NCBI GenBank assembly: GCA_954871525.1
Contig: OX940860.1
Location: 19,686,001-19,750,000, forward strand
DNA length: 64,000 nt
Direction: 5' to 3'
Source: Parietaria judaica
Lineage: Eukaryota; Streptophyta; Magnoliopsida; Rosales; Urticaceae
Part shown: piece by piece, positions 40,059 through 52,990 of the stretch
Layout of the letters: every line of letters begins with the position of its first letter
Position numbering within the stretch: position 1 is the stretch's first letter
Program-made: the position numbers and the translations under genes
Notes under the pieces: generated by a model
The model's database searches: none
What the model was told of the DNA's origin: nothing
The model's input: the letters and a program-made list of their open reading frames with translations, nothing else

Positions 40059-41261
40059 TGTTATACCCTATGTGTCCCTACTCGTTAGGAGTGATCTTTG
40101 AAGAACTTTCTCTCTTAAGATGGTTGTAAGTAACTCAAACGCAAAAGGAGAGTATATATCTACACAGAAAGTTGAAGTCCATTTTAGAAAGAAAATAAAG
40201 AGAGATGAATAATACACTGATTGAAAGTCATTTTTGCGGAGTTGGTCTTTCGGTCTCAACAATATTATCGCGCTGTCATTAATAATCTAATTAAGAAATT
40301 CTGTCTAATAAATGATTAGTTGATCAATTTTAGCCATGGCGACAGACATGTTAAGAAGGCAAACCTAAAAGGTTTAACATTTAATTTAGTACCCTTCAAA
40401 CTCAATCCTCGTAGTAAATACTTTTTTTTTTAAGGAAAACTATTGAACTGAAATGATGCTAACAATCTAACTATATGAAGAAAAAGTAGATGTAATGTAA
40501 TTGCCAAATCAGTTAATGCATTAAACATGAAGTTGAAGATACAAACAACTAATCCTATTTATCAGCACGGGAGTCCGGAATACAAATTCTCATATTAGTT
40601 TCGGATAAAATTCGAAACTACTATTACGAATGTCCGATTTTTTTTTTGTTCACAATGACATACATGTTAACAATTACTATTTAATTTGAGTCATAAGATC
40701 TTCAAGATTTTAATTATAAATAAATAAATTTAGAATCAGATCTATCCGGTTCCGATTAAATCTTGAATCATCTATCCAGTTTCTATTATTTATTTTTGGA
40801 ATCAATATTACGGATACCGAATCTGACTAAAATATGTATAAATCCGGAACCAAAATATTTACAACAACTTTACAAGCAACCGAACCGATGATACATCAAT
40901 ATCAATTCTTGTTGCATACTCTGTATACCCCAAGAAGCACATTAAACAAATGTGCCCAAGATAGGTTATCTTTGTCATTTTAGAGGACAGGCCTCTGAAC
41001 CCCTTTGTGCCTTTCTCTATCTTTCTTGGTAACACAATGATTCCTTCTCTTCTTTCTAGTCAAAAAAAAAAAAGCAGAGCTTTTTATTTTTATTTTTATA
41101 ATTATCACAAACAAACTATAATCCTCACAAAAACCATGACCCTTCTCCTCTTAACCATGCATTCCCTCACCGGAAACGACATTGCTCTTTCTCTCATCAG
41201 ATGAAAAGTCGTCAATCAAATCAAACCCATTTCAGAAAGCAGTACCAATAATTTGCCAGTA
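40059..41261. other. Intergenic region before the unknown gene
   Basis: No gene seen. It has repeated 'tccggttccgatt' words near 40745-40870, like the motif of the hAT-type MITE at 31417, but no ends were found. Confidence 0.4.
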
Positions 41262-43450
41262 ATGGCTGAGCAGGTATTTTCTGTCTCATTCGCTTGTATT
41301 TATCTGGTTTTTCTCAGTCTCATGTTCATGAGCTTGTTTATGATTATTATTATTAATTAATTAATTATATGTGATTACAGGAAGAAGGTTGGCCTCTGGG
41401 TCTTGAGCCAGTGAATGCGAGAGTGAGGAACACGGATTTGTTGGGATCAATCTCCTTCAACACTTTACTCACTGTCTCTCCCACCAGCTCAACGGATTCT
41501 TCCTCAGATTTAGACACTCAGGTTTGTAAATTAATTAATTTATTAATTCTCACATTATATTAACTAACTATTAGATAATTCCATCGCTATGTTAATTCTC
41601 ACGTGAAATGCAACTAAATAAAGAATTGAAAAAAAATTGTCGTCAAGTAACTAAAATTTGAGACAGCGAGATTAGTAGATTAATAAATAAATTCCCATAT
41701 TATGTAAAGGGCTAATAGATTAGAGAGTACTTAGTATTCTTTTGTCGTAGTATAAATCTTGTCTCTCTCTCATGTTTAGTAATTTTTAAAGGTCGAAATT
41801 CTCGATGTTCCGTATTTTGTTTCTTTCTAAACTTTTGGCCACTTTCTTAATTGATTTAATAGAATTTTGAATAAACCGTTAAGTCTTGGACATGTGACAC
41901 TTCCAAAAGAAAGTGAGGGAATTTTGTTAACGGTCCATCTGAAATCATGTTTAATCAATTAATAAATAATTACTCGCATTATTATAATTCATGTTGTGAT
42001 CTTTGGATTTTAGTTGAAAGATGGATATGATTGTTATGTTTTATATCGTTCTTCTGTGCGGCATAATCATATTTTTGTTACGCATAGAAAATATGTTGAA
42101 ATAGTGATCAAAGCCTAAACTTTTTTACTATCTCTCATAATAAATAAATAAAAAAACGAAAACATTTTGTTGATAAAAGAAATTGTAGTTTGTCATTATA
42201 AGAGAGATAAACAGGGAAACTCTCCAAAGTCCGAGCGGTGTTTTGGAAGTACAAAACCAATCAATCAAAACATAACTTAAAATACCGTCGCACACAACTT
42301 AAATACCAAAGCTAATAAAGTTTTGGTTTTATTTCCTTAATAAAATTAACCTAATACTTAATGACATAATATAAATAGAAAATATTCTAAATGGAACTCC
42401 CATTAATTAAGGCATAATTCCATTATAAATTAGGGTCTATCATATACAATTCTCAATTACTTTAGATAATCCAACATTCCATGTGATTGATGAGCATGTG
42501 CTTAGTGCTTAGTGCTTAGTGCTTACTTAAAAAGCTTAAACCTAGTAAGTACAATTGATTGTTTTCTTATGTTTTGTTCACTGTCTCTGCCAGTGATGTC
42601 ACAAACAACACATCTCTTCATATTTATGCTGTTTTTTTTTTTAGTAAAACTAACTAGCCAACAAGAATAATCGTCAAGCCTATATGTAAGTGTCAAAAAC
42701 CGAGCTTCAAACGGAATTCCGATAATGCGTGACACGTATGGGTATTTATTCCGGTTTTTCCCAGACAAAATTTGGCTTTAATCGTTTGAAATCGGTGGCA
42801 GTTTCATTAATATTTTGATTTTTCGGTATAAGATGGTATAATAACTAATTGGACAATTCAATTAAAAAGTCTTGGCACACTGCTCTTGGTATGAAACTCA
42901 CGGATCAGTGATCGAGGTCCCCGAAAACCCGAGGCTCGCGAAAATGCGCAAACCTGGATAGTTAACCGGCACATTCTTTATAAACTGAACCGGAATCTTT
43001 AACAACTGAAACGCGCTTCGGTTATTACAGTCCACAGGATCGTTCTTCCACGACCGTAGCATCACGCTAGGGAGCCTAATAGGCGTGAAGAGCATTCTCG
43101 AGCTCTCAAGAAGATCGCTCAAGAGGATAAAAAGCGAGCCCTCCAAAGAGAAGACGAAGACGGCGACATGGTGTTTCTCTCTATGCCCTAAAATTAGCTC
43201 AACTGAGGCTGAGACTCCCAAAACCGGTCAATCGCTCGGCCAATTCCTCGCTGTGGAGAGGAAATCAGCCATTGGTTGTAGAAGAAACCACACCATTGAT
43301 GAATTGGATGAGCTCGAGTTGGCTCAAACGCGCTCTGAATCAAACTCGCTGTTCTTCAATGGTCGCGTAGCTCCTCCGAGGTTGAGTCCGTATTCAGGCA
43401 TTGATCGTAACCGGAAAGGTCGTATCATCGGACAACTTTCTTTTCAGTAA
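41262..43450 (+). CDS. Conserved plant protein of unknown function
   Basis: Three exons (41262-41273, 41381-41521, 43031-43450) give 190 residues. The tiny first exon codes MAEQ. The second begins EEGWPLGLEPVNARV and contains DLLGSISFNTLLTVSPTSS. The third begins STGSFFHDRSITLGSLIGV followed by a coil-forming, basic stretch (ILELSRRSLKRIKSE). The blocks WPLGL.PVNARV, GS.SFNTLLT.SPTSSTDSS and TGSFFHD.SITLGSLIGV mark a small land-plant family that I know only as uncharacterised. I see no transmembrane segment or catalytic motif. Splice sites are canonical. Intron 2 is long (1509 bp). Function not assigned. Confidence 0.8.
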
Positions 43451-45813
43451 ACTTATATTTCAATTGCTAATTTTTTTGGTTTCATTTTATCTTACATGGT
43501 AATAGAAAGATTTGCATAGACATTTTTACTGCTTAGAAGTTAGAAGTAGAACACATCTTTTTCTTTATATATAAATGTGTAACAGTCTTTTGATCATATG
43601 AGCTTGAGAATTTTGGCATATAATTTTTTCCATAAGATTTCTTTGTGATTAGAATGAACTTGATACGTTTGTTATAGTGGATCAAATATCGTATTTCGGT
43701 GTTTTAGAAAGTAAAACTAAAGACTATCTTAAAATACCTGTTTTTTTTTATCGTATTTACGATATTCATCAGCGTTAAAATAGATTTTTTTAACCTCTCC
43801 TTCAGAAAATATGACCAAGATCAACTAAAAAGCTTACAAGCAAAAAAATTATTATACGTTTACCTAGAATCTAGTAAAAATAAATAAATTATTACATACG
43901 TAGAAACTAAATTGAATGATGTATGAGTTCTGGTGCATTCTGTTTTGACCACCGTTTATATTCGATTTTCGGTATCGGAACATTTGATTTGATTTAAAAT
44001 TCAAAGGCAAAGATGTGAACAAAAACAGCGTATATTTTTTGGATTGAAAACTGCGCTGAAACAAATTACAAAAATAGGGTCCCTACTTTCTGCAACTTGG
44101 AAATAATTGTTGGATAAGGAAGATGGAATCCTAAGTGATGAGAAATGGACTACATTTGAATCATTTAGATATTTTCCCACACTTTACATAATGAATATAC
44201 AATTCAGCAAAACTAGTTTTAGAAAGATTTAATGACATATTATAAACATTTACCAAATTTAAAATGAATTGAATAAAGAAAACTCATTCTCAAATCAAGA
44301 TATATATATATAAACATATATACATTTAAAGTAGATAATTTATTTGTTATTATTCCGAATTACCAACTTTTCTTATAGTAGAGAGTTCGCTTCTTGTCAA
44401 AACTCATGAACCTGAATCAAATAGTAACAGCCTCCATGCGATCTTTCTTTAATTTTTTTACACTAATATTCAAATTTTCAAGTAAACGTTTAGACTTAGT
44501 GGTGGCAAAATGGACCGTCTTGGTCCGTTTGTGTGAGCCTGTATATTTCTAATAGAAAAACATTTTTATTTTTATTTATATTTATGTTTTTTAGCACTAG
44601 GTAAACAGGATTAAAGGTTCAAAGATTGATAATCGTTTGAATGTCCAATTATATAGGTATATTTGACAACCGACGTGTATACTAATAATTTTTTGTAAGA
44701 TCTTAAATTTAATAATTGATTATACTGGTCAGATTTTACGAGTACGATAATCAATGAATAGACTCATGGGATTTATAAAATAATATTATTTAAAAATCAA
44801 TAAATTAATCTATAATGTTAATTTTAAAATTTAATGATTTTTTCGCATAAATTTCACTAAAAAATTCAAATTAAATTAAACAAAAAACCGACGACGGAAT
44901 ATCCGGCATCCGGCTGCCTGTCGCCAAAAAAATATAGGTCAAGACCAAGATGTTCATTTGCTTATTACTACTTTTAGGAGCTCTATAGATACTAGCAATA
45001 TTGGAAACTTTAGCCGCCCACCACAAAAATGTACCTCTTACCTAATAAACTTTTTATTAATTTCTAGACATGGTGATTGGAATCATGCAAAGAGTTTGGT
45101 ATGTCATCTATGACTCGACCTCGACTGTTCTAAACAAGACCGATCTTTAATCTTTGTATTAAACCTCACAACAAACCAATAGAAATGAAACCTTTAGTTC
45201 AAAGCCATATATCACCATGTCTCTCCACTTTATTTTTTACCTTTCCAATCTTTTAGACAATAATAAAAATAATTATGGTACCATTTCTTTGGCCATTTTT
45301 GACGTAATTAAGGTTAACCTATAAAACTACAAAATCAGAGTGTTATATAATTATTTTATAAAATGAAAGTAATATGGAGAAGAAAAAAAAATATAAAATC
45401 ACGAGTGTACCCGATATTTTACCATGAATAAATATTCAAATAAAAAGAAAGATAAAAAGTATGGTCTACTATCTATATAGCAAATTGCCCGTGATTCAAA
45501 CTTTGAGAAAGAGATTGACTATTAAATTATTTAGTGGCAACTGGCTACTAGTTGTTTTCTTATTTTCCCACTATTTCTTGAAATCGTGTTATGAATCTCC
45601 AAACTCTTTTATTGAATTCAAGCTAAAATAAATTTTTATTTTTATTTTCTTATGTCATTTTCACGAAGACCCATGCATGAAAATGACCCATCATTGACTA
45701 TTTCACTTAAAAGATTAATAATATAAATAACAGCCAACTTCCTCTAATACGTGTGTTTTGACTGGTTTGATTCCTGTTGCCTGCCTGTTGGGAATCCCAT
45801 GGTATAATATTTA
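43451..45813. other. AT-rich intergenic DNA, no gene seen
   Basis: The 3' region of the preceding gene, then no supported exon. Near 44500 a 'gtggcaaaatgga' word resembles some MITE ends, but no inverse partner with a duplication was found. Confidence 0.45.
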
Positions 45814-46802
45814 GAGTAAACTGCGGCTAATGTATCCAATGTTTGATCTTCTGCGGATTATGTACCCAATGTTTATTTTTGGCGGCTAATGTACCCAATG
45901 TTTGATCCAATAGATATTTTAGTGTTTTCCGTCACTTGACTGTTAGAGAGTTATCCTCCTCTATATGTACACTTTTCATATTTTTGACATAACTTACTCA
46001 TTTTTTGTCCAAATTTTATGCACGACCTATGGTTGGAAAGATAAGAGATAGATCTACAACTTTGGTGTTTTAAGTTTTATAAAATCAGTTTTAGAAAAAT
46101 ACGAAATTTCAAATACAATGTAAAATTGGACATTAGTTTAATGCAAAATATTTGTTTCGAGCAAATTTTAATGTACTTAATGACTTTTTATGATGAAACA
46201 TAAAACTAAAAAGTTGTAGATAAATTTTTAATCTTTCCAACGGGTGTTTATTTACAAATTTTTGAGAAAAAATGAGTGAGTTATGCCAAAAATATGAAAG
46301 ATTATTTCGCATCACATTTTCATATTTTTGGCATAACTCACTTATTTTTTGTCCAAAATTTATAAATAAACACCCGTTAGAAAGATAAAATATTTATCTA
46401 TAACTTTTTACTTTTACGTTTCATCATAATAAGTCATTAAGTATATTAAAATTTGTTCGAAACAAATATTTTGCATTAAACTAATGTCCAGTTTTACGTT
46501 CTATTTGAAAATTCGTATTTTATAAAATTTATTTTACAAAACTTAAAACACAAAAGTTGTAGATCTATCTCTTATCTTTCCAACCATAGGTCGTGCATAA
46601 AATTTGGACAAAAAATGAGTGAGTTATGTCAAAAATACGAAAAGTGTACATATTGAGGAGGATAACTCTCTAACGGTCAAGGGACGGAAAACACGAAAAT
46701 ATCTAACGGATCAAACATTGGGTACATTAGCCACCGAAAATAAACATTGGGTACATAATCCGCAGAAGATCAAACATTAGGTACATTAGCCGCAGTTTAC
46801 CC
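45814..46802. mobile_element. Foldback MULE-like element D, near-perfect palindrome
   Basis: A 989-bp element starts GAGTAAACTGCGGCTAATGT and ends …AGCCGCAGTTTACCC. A perfect 9-bp duplication TAATATTTA flanks it (45805-45813 and 46803-46811). Almost the whole element is two complementary arms of about 485 bases meeting near 46308 with a loop of roughly 18 bases. The arms start with three copies of a sub-repeat resembling TGTACCCAATGTTTGATC. The two strands of a transcript across it would form a very long hairpin. Confidence 0.93.
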
Positions 46803-48744
46803 TAATATTTAAATAAAAAGGATGTGTAATCTTCTAAAAAAATAAAGAAGAAAAAACAACCCTAAATTGTTTTGCCATTTATAAGAATTTGAATTTGAAG
46901 CAACTCATGCATTGCTTTGCCACCTTAAGCTTGGCAATTACGTCTCTAATAATAAGAGACAAAACTTCAGTAACATGTCCAAACATTCCGTGACACCCGA
47001 AGAAAGCGACATGAAAATCCTTATTTTGTGCAGCAAATAATTAATAATTAAAACCCTAATTCCGGGCCATGATATTTAATTGCGTCATCAAAACATATCA
47101 TACATTCTTCATAATGAATGCTTACGATTGTTGTATACAAGTCAAACATCAATTCAGCTTTACTATTGCTCAAATAACATACATACTTGATGGTACGTGG
47201 CGAATTCATGATACGAATATTTGGCAGTCGTATAAATCTTAGAGGAGTGCTCAAAGAATTATAATTTCAAAAGAATAATTTTAAAAAATTAATCGTAAAG
47301 GTTTTCAAAAATATATATAAAAAAGTTGAGATATATAAAATTTTGAAATGAGGCTACGCCTTTGTAAAATATATTATAAATATAAATAAAGACAAACAAA
47401 CGATTACATGTTGCATGTACTCGTAAAAAATAGACAGAGCATGCATTGATTGTTTGTAATGTTTTTTTATGGTAGAAAACAAATATATATCTTGTTAAAA
47501 TACGTTGGATACACGGGTTTCTCGTGCTCAAGAAAACTCTGTCCTTGCGGCCGCACCCATCCCGTGTGATCAACACGTTATACATGACTCCAAAACTGAA
47601 CCATGTTTGATAAATTCTTTTTTTTTTCCGAGGAAAAAATTCATTTGTTTCTACCATGTTTAATCAAAGCATAACGGTAGAGTATAAATTAATGGTGTGA
47701 TTAAGACAATACAATAAATATAATAACTCGAAATAGCGACCTTTTATATAAGAGTCACCAAAAGGAAATACATAACAGTCACTCACACTATTAATGGCAG
47801 TTGGCAAGTATACCATGGAAATTAACCTTCATCGTTGTCACTCGTCACCAAACAAGTAACGTACTCAATCAATGGCGATGACGTGTCCTCAAAAGGGACC
47901 CACTCAGCAACTTTACATTGGAGAGTACGGGTAGTGGGACCCACGGAGACAAGTCAATAATTTTCATCCACAGCGTCAGCGATGTCTCCGAAGAAGACCT
48001 GAGAAAAGTGGCCGAACCCCATACATTATCATGACATGATTATGTATTACATTATTGACATGAATATAAATCTATTTATCATTACGAGAATATATATTAA
48101 TATATATATATATATATATTTGTGTCGATTTACTAACATGTAAGTGTTCTCTGATTATTTGTTAAACAAAATCCGACTAACATGATTATATAGCGTATGA
48201 ACATAATATTTCGATTTTCAAAACTTTATTTATCAAATACATTCTTAAATTATTTAAAATACATTATTGCTATTAGTTTTAGAATATTATACTATTTAAT
48301 TGAATTAAATTTGATTGGTTTAAAATAATTAATCTGTTTTTTTTTAATTATATCAAAATGAATAAGATAAGTTAAACGGGTTAGACAATATTTTTTTCTA
48401 CAATTTAACAATGTGTTTGATGAATAAATTCCAAAAACCGAAACACAATAAGCTTTATAAGAATTGAACAGAAAAACAAAATGAATTTTGGCTAATTATA
48501 AAATAGAGGGAATAATTATGTCAAAATACAACTAAAGGATATCTTAAAGCAAAATTCGAAAACTGTTATCAAGGGACAAATCTAAGTTTGTTAAATTACA
48601 ATGATTAATTGTATAAAAATAATATTTAGAGTTTTGAGAGTATTAATATTAGTTTTCACCAAAAAAAAATAAAAAATCGTAATACGTTTTTCTATACTTT
48701 TAATACGTATCAAATGCCACTTTTTTTTATTATTATTAAATTTA
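46803..48744. other. AT-rich intergenic DNA, no gene seen
   Basis: No domain recognised. A short AT microsatellite is at 48100-48120. A GC-richer stretch (47870-48010) has no recognised product. Confidence 0.45.
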
Positions 48745-49342
48745 GGGTTAATGACGGAAAAAATACCAAAGTTTGGTAAAAAAACCCCTCGTGTACCCAA
48801 AGTTTAAAAGTGGTGATAAAAATACCCAAAGTTGCATTTGGAGAATTGACCACTCCATTCTCGTGTACCTAAAGTTTGGTCAAAGAACATCTCGTGTACC
48901 CAAAGCTTGGTCAAAGAACCTCTCGTGTACCCAAAGCTTGAAAGTGGTGGCAAAAATACCCAAAGTCGCATTTGGAGAGTTGACCACTTCATTCTCGTAA
49001 CGCCGTTAACTTATTCGTTAACTCTGACCATGTGGACAAATTTGTTTTGTTAACTGTAATCATTAAGGGTTCAATTAGTTGTATTAAATAGTATTAATTG
49101 GGGGTTTAATTCGTTGTTTTGTCGTAAACGAGGTTGATGTGGGCTCGTTCACGTGACAAAAAATTGTCAACAACTCACGTTTGTCCACGTGGCCAGAGTT
49201 AACGGGTAAGTTAACGACGTTACGGGAATGGAGTGGTCAACTCCCCAAATGTAATTTTGGGTATTTTTGCCACCACTTTTAAACTTTGGATACACGAGAA
49301 GTTTTTTGACCAAACTTTGCGTATTTTCACTTTCATTAACCC
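48745..49342. mobile_element. Foldback MULE-like element E
   Basis: A 598-bp element starts GGGTTAATGACGGAAAAAAT, ends …TTTCATTAACCC, and shares arms with element B (15303-15770), including CTCGTGTACCCAAAG and the ..AAAAATACCCAAAG sub-repeat. The flanking 9-mers TTAAATTTA and TTTTAATTA agree at 6 of 9 positions, so the duplication is decayed. The left arm carries an internal tandem duplication of a roughly 31-base unit starting CTCGTGTACC (48859-48920 and a partial third copy). It is longer than element B partly for this reason. Confidence 0.82.
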
Positions 49343-50102
49343 TTTTAATTATTACGAAAAATATTATGAAAGTGGTAAACATATAACGGAAGGGGCATTT
49401 TGATTTTTTTGAAAAAATCAAGATTTATGAGAAAAGTTAATAGAAATTGATAAGTTTGAAGGCAAACATAAATTCATACAAAATGATAAATAGCATGACT
49501 TGACAAAAAAAAAAAAAAACGAAGGAGACAAGAATTGATATGGAGCCAGAATTTCTAAACTAATAATAAAAAAAGAAAAGTAAACTTATAAAGGGTTAAT
49601 AACTGAGGTGTGGCGACATTAGTCTTAAAAATAGGAGGAGAAAAAGTCTCAAGACTTTGGTAAAAGAAAGTCTTAGGATCTTTTTTGGTGATAAGTGGTG
49701 GTAAACCAATACGCATCCAAAAGCAAAGGGCCAACCACACCAAAATGGACCCAAACCTGGTCATTTTTCCTTGGCTTTTCGCACACTCTTCGGTCCCACT
49801 TTCCCTCCACGTGTCCACGTCATGTCAGATCTCGCCCAGTTGGTTATCTATCTCTATCTCTCTCTATTTGACTCGCCAATATTATGGCCACACCACATAG
49901 CCATCGCCAAATTTGTATATATTCCGAGCACTGCTCACATCACATGATCGCCAATTATATAAAGGTGACACTTTAATTTTTGTGTTTTAGCTTACTTTAT
50001 CTATCATACTATACCCGAGAGAAAGAAAAAAAATCAACCTTGAAATCAAAATATGGATTTAATTAATCAAATGTATAATTTTTTTCATATTTATAAAAAA
50101 TC

Positions 50103-50142
<40 letters not shown>

Positions 50143-50643
50143 CTACTGGTTGAACCAGTGGGCAATGAATATCATAGAACACAACCACTTGCCTTGGTCA
50201 GAGGACTTTGTGGAGAGCCTAAAACAGCCATTCATGAACGTTGAACTGACTTCACTTCGTAACACTTGAAAGGGTTTCTTTCCCTTTCACCCTTCTTCGA
50301 TATTCTCACTGGAGATTCCAGGGTTCACACACACATTATGTATATGTGTGTATAATATCTATATATGTATATGACAATGACCCTCAAAATCAGCAAGCTT
50401 TTTCCAGTCTAAAGATATACTGACATTACCACGCTTCGAAAGAACTCAAACCAACCCAAGCCTGCTTCACACTGCAGCTAACATCGCTTATTTTTTAAGA
50501 TCTAGATAACAGATGCAAATTCCTATCTATACAAATCGAACCGAACAAATGAATTGCCGACCGACCCTAGTCCTCGGGCTTTTTCCTTTCCCTTAGATAA
50601 ATGCCCGGAAACCGAATTCTTAATTACCAAAAAAAGGAACCGA
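49343..50643. other. Intergenic region 3' of the XBAT31-like gene
   Basis: A (TA)n microsatellite lies at 50106-50140. A GC-richer patch at 49690-49830 includes CCACGTGTCCACGTCATG, which looks like a promoter cluster, but no exon follows that I can support. The last 200 bases hold the 3' untranslated region of the XBAT31-like gene. Confidence 0.4.
50106..50140. repeat. (TA)n microsatellite
   Basis: About 17 TA units in a row. Confidence 0.95.
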
Positions 50644-52733
50644 TCAAGGCTTGTCGACCCACTCGTTTTCGGCGGCGGCGATCCGGCCGGAGCCTCTGCC
50701 GCCAATTTTTCCAAATGAGCCGATTCCCGATATGCCCTTGAAGCTGCTGCTTCCCTCGTTGCTGAAGTTGCGGGACCGCCTCAGCTTCCGCTGCTTGGAG
50801 GAGCTGACATCAGCGAGGTCCTGATCGATATCGTCTGGGACCTTGATCTTGACGACCGCCAGCCTGGCGATTGTGCTCCGGCAGAAAGGGCAGACCGGAG
50901 GGGTGAGAGAGGCGGTGGCGGGGTTGGGCTTGTTGTGGCAGCAGAGGGCTAAGGTGCACTGCGCACACATTTGGTGCCCGCAATCTTGTACTTCGATGGC
51001 GCAAGCTTGCTCGAAGCATATGCAGCACTGCTCCGAATCACTGCGCTGCATTTCCAAATATTTATTTATTTAAAGCCATTTTTATATAATAAGGACCAAA
51101 TTTAATAAAAATATAACTGGTTTTTTAGTTTTTCCTGTGAGATTCATTAATTCCTAATTAACCCCGTGGCCCGGTGATAATGAATCGCGGGATTTGCAGA
51201 GAAAAGAAAAAGATCGAAACTATTGTGTTTTCGGAAATATGGGATCGGATATTACCTCGGACAGATTGTCGTCAACCAATGCATCGGAATGAGAAGGAGA
51301 AGGGACAGTGTAGCCGGTTCCCTTCAAAATGTCCTTCTCCCTTTCTTTGTTGGCCTCCATCAGAGCTTGTTCCAAGAGTGCCTTCGCCTCCTGATTGAGC
51401 TCACTGATGAACTTCAACGGCGACGGCCACACAAGAGGCTCTGCCGACAAAGGGTTCAGCAACGCTGCACATGCTCCGTTTCGGTGCTTCATTGCAACCG
51501 TGTAGGGAATTCTCCTACACAGGGGAGATCACGCGACACAATTTAGTCCAAAGATTGAATCTATGCGCAAACCATTTGTTCAATTTTACGGGATCGTCGA
51601 TTCTTACCCCGATTGATCTCTTTGCGACCGATCGGCGCCCCATGCCAACAACTCCCGGATACAATCCATTGATCCTCCTCTTGCTGCTAAATGAAGAGGG
51701 GTGCTTCCGGGGGAGCTGTTAAGAGTTCAAAACCAATTCAATCAGCACATAAAACAAAATCAACCCCTCATTTAGCTAACTAATTCGCTTAATCACTACA
51801 ACCACCTGTATCCACCTGTTGAGGCACACGCAAGAGCGCCGTTGTCCAAGAGGATATGCACGCACTCGGGCCGTCTTTGACGAGCAGCCAAGTGCAGCGG
51901 CGTGGCCCCCTTACCATCTCGAACATTAACGAATCTTGCAAAACCCCTGCAGTCAAAGATCATCAATTTTCGCCGCTCAGTCCTAAGAAAATGATTAATT
52001 TATAAAAAAAGAAAAGTCCAAAAGGGAAAAAGACCCACCATGAAACAGCCACAGGGCTTGAATGAGCAGAAGAGAGAATGGCTTGAAGGCAATCCGAATG
52101 GCCGTAATAAGCGGCGTAATGCAAACATGTTCTTCCGTTGTACGAATCAAACATCAAAATCTGAAGAAAAATCAAAACCCAATAAGATTCAGAGATAAGG
52201 AAATGAATTTTTGAAGTGATCAAGGTTTACACACATTAGCTCCAACTTCAAGAAGCTTTTTGACACAGGAGATCTTGCCATGCATTGAAGCCAGCATAAG
52301 CGGAGTCTACACCATTCAAAGATCAACATCGCAAGTCAGAGACAAACAGAAATCGAAGCCTCAAACACTTCGCGAGCAACCAATATACTCACCTGCTTTT
52401 GACGATTCAACACGTCTGGATTCGCAGATCGCTCCAAAAGCATAGACAAAATCTGAGCGCCAAAAAAATACACACACACACAATCGTCAGCTCAAAGTAC
52501 CTAATCTCAACTCGGCCAAAACTCGACAGCGATTGAGGAAACGGCGATTCGACCTCGATCTGGCCATTGGTTGCGGCAACGTGAAGAGTGGAATGGCGAT
52601 CGTAACTCGTTGTCTGAGTCGAGAGAGACTCGTCTCGCTCCAGAATAGCCCTCACCGTCTCCGAATCGCCCTCCAGTATGGCCCCGAACAGCCCGCTCTC
52701 GTGACTCGCTCTGCAACTCAGTCCCTGACCCAT
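50644..52733 (-). CDS. XBAT31: XBAT31/XB3-like ankyrin-repeat RING E3 ubiquitin ligase
   Basis: Eight exons, read right to left (52554-52733, 52393-52452, 52235-52306, 52039-52160, 51806-51946, 51608-51715, 51256-51514, 50644-51045), give 447 residues. The start MGQGLSC has Gly2 for N-myristoylation. Ankyrin repeats run from about 45 to 235: HSTLHVAATNGQIE, TPLMLASMHGKI, GRTCLHYAAYYGHSDCLQ, ATPLHLAARQRRPECVHILL, STPLHLAARGGSMDC. A C3HC4 RING follows at about 322-373: CCICFEQACAIEVQDCGHQM, CAQCTLALCC, CPFCR. The end ENEWVDKP matches the family. XB3 proteins transfer ubiquitin. Rice XB3 partners XA21, and Arabidopsis XBAT31 is linked to ELF3 turnover. Intron phases and residues join without error, so the gene looks intact. 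Splice sites are GT-AG throughout. The exon 1 donor (GAG/GTCGAA) is weak. Confidence 0.95.
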
Positions 52734-52990
52734 TCCTTCGACTATAAAATATGTATATGTATATGTGTAAGTGTGTATATCAGTCTGAGCGCAGAGAGGA
52801 CACTCCACCACCGGTCTCCGGCGATGCGCACCACTGGCTAACGTGCGCCACCTTTCCCCGGAAGAGAAGCTCGCTCTCTCTCCTCTCTCTCACACACACG
52901 CATTTATGTGTGTGCTTATAGAGAGAGAAAGCTGTTGTGGACTTCGGGATGAGAGAGAGATAGTTGATTATTTAGTGTGATTTATTTATT
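52734..52990 (-). promoter_or_regulatory. Core promoter and leader of the XBAT31-like gene
   Basis: A TATAAGC-type TATA word is near 52916-52925 (minus strand). It is followed by GA/TC-rich and TATATGTATATG-type leader sequence, with CTCTCTC tracts to the right. Confidence 0.5.

Noticed and set aside
44512..44935. Possible hAT MITE with ends GTGGCAAAATGG and TTTGGCGACAGG
   Set aside because: The ends do not match well and no 8-bp duplication is present.
47289..47657. 122-residue minus-strand frame
   Set aside because: No recognisable motif, and its residues reflect AT-rich DNA.
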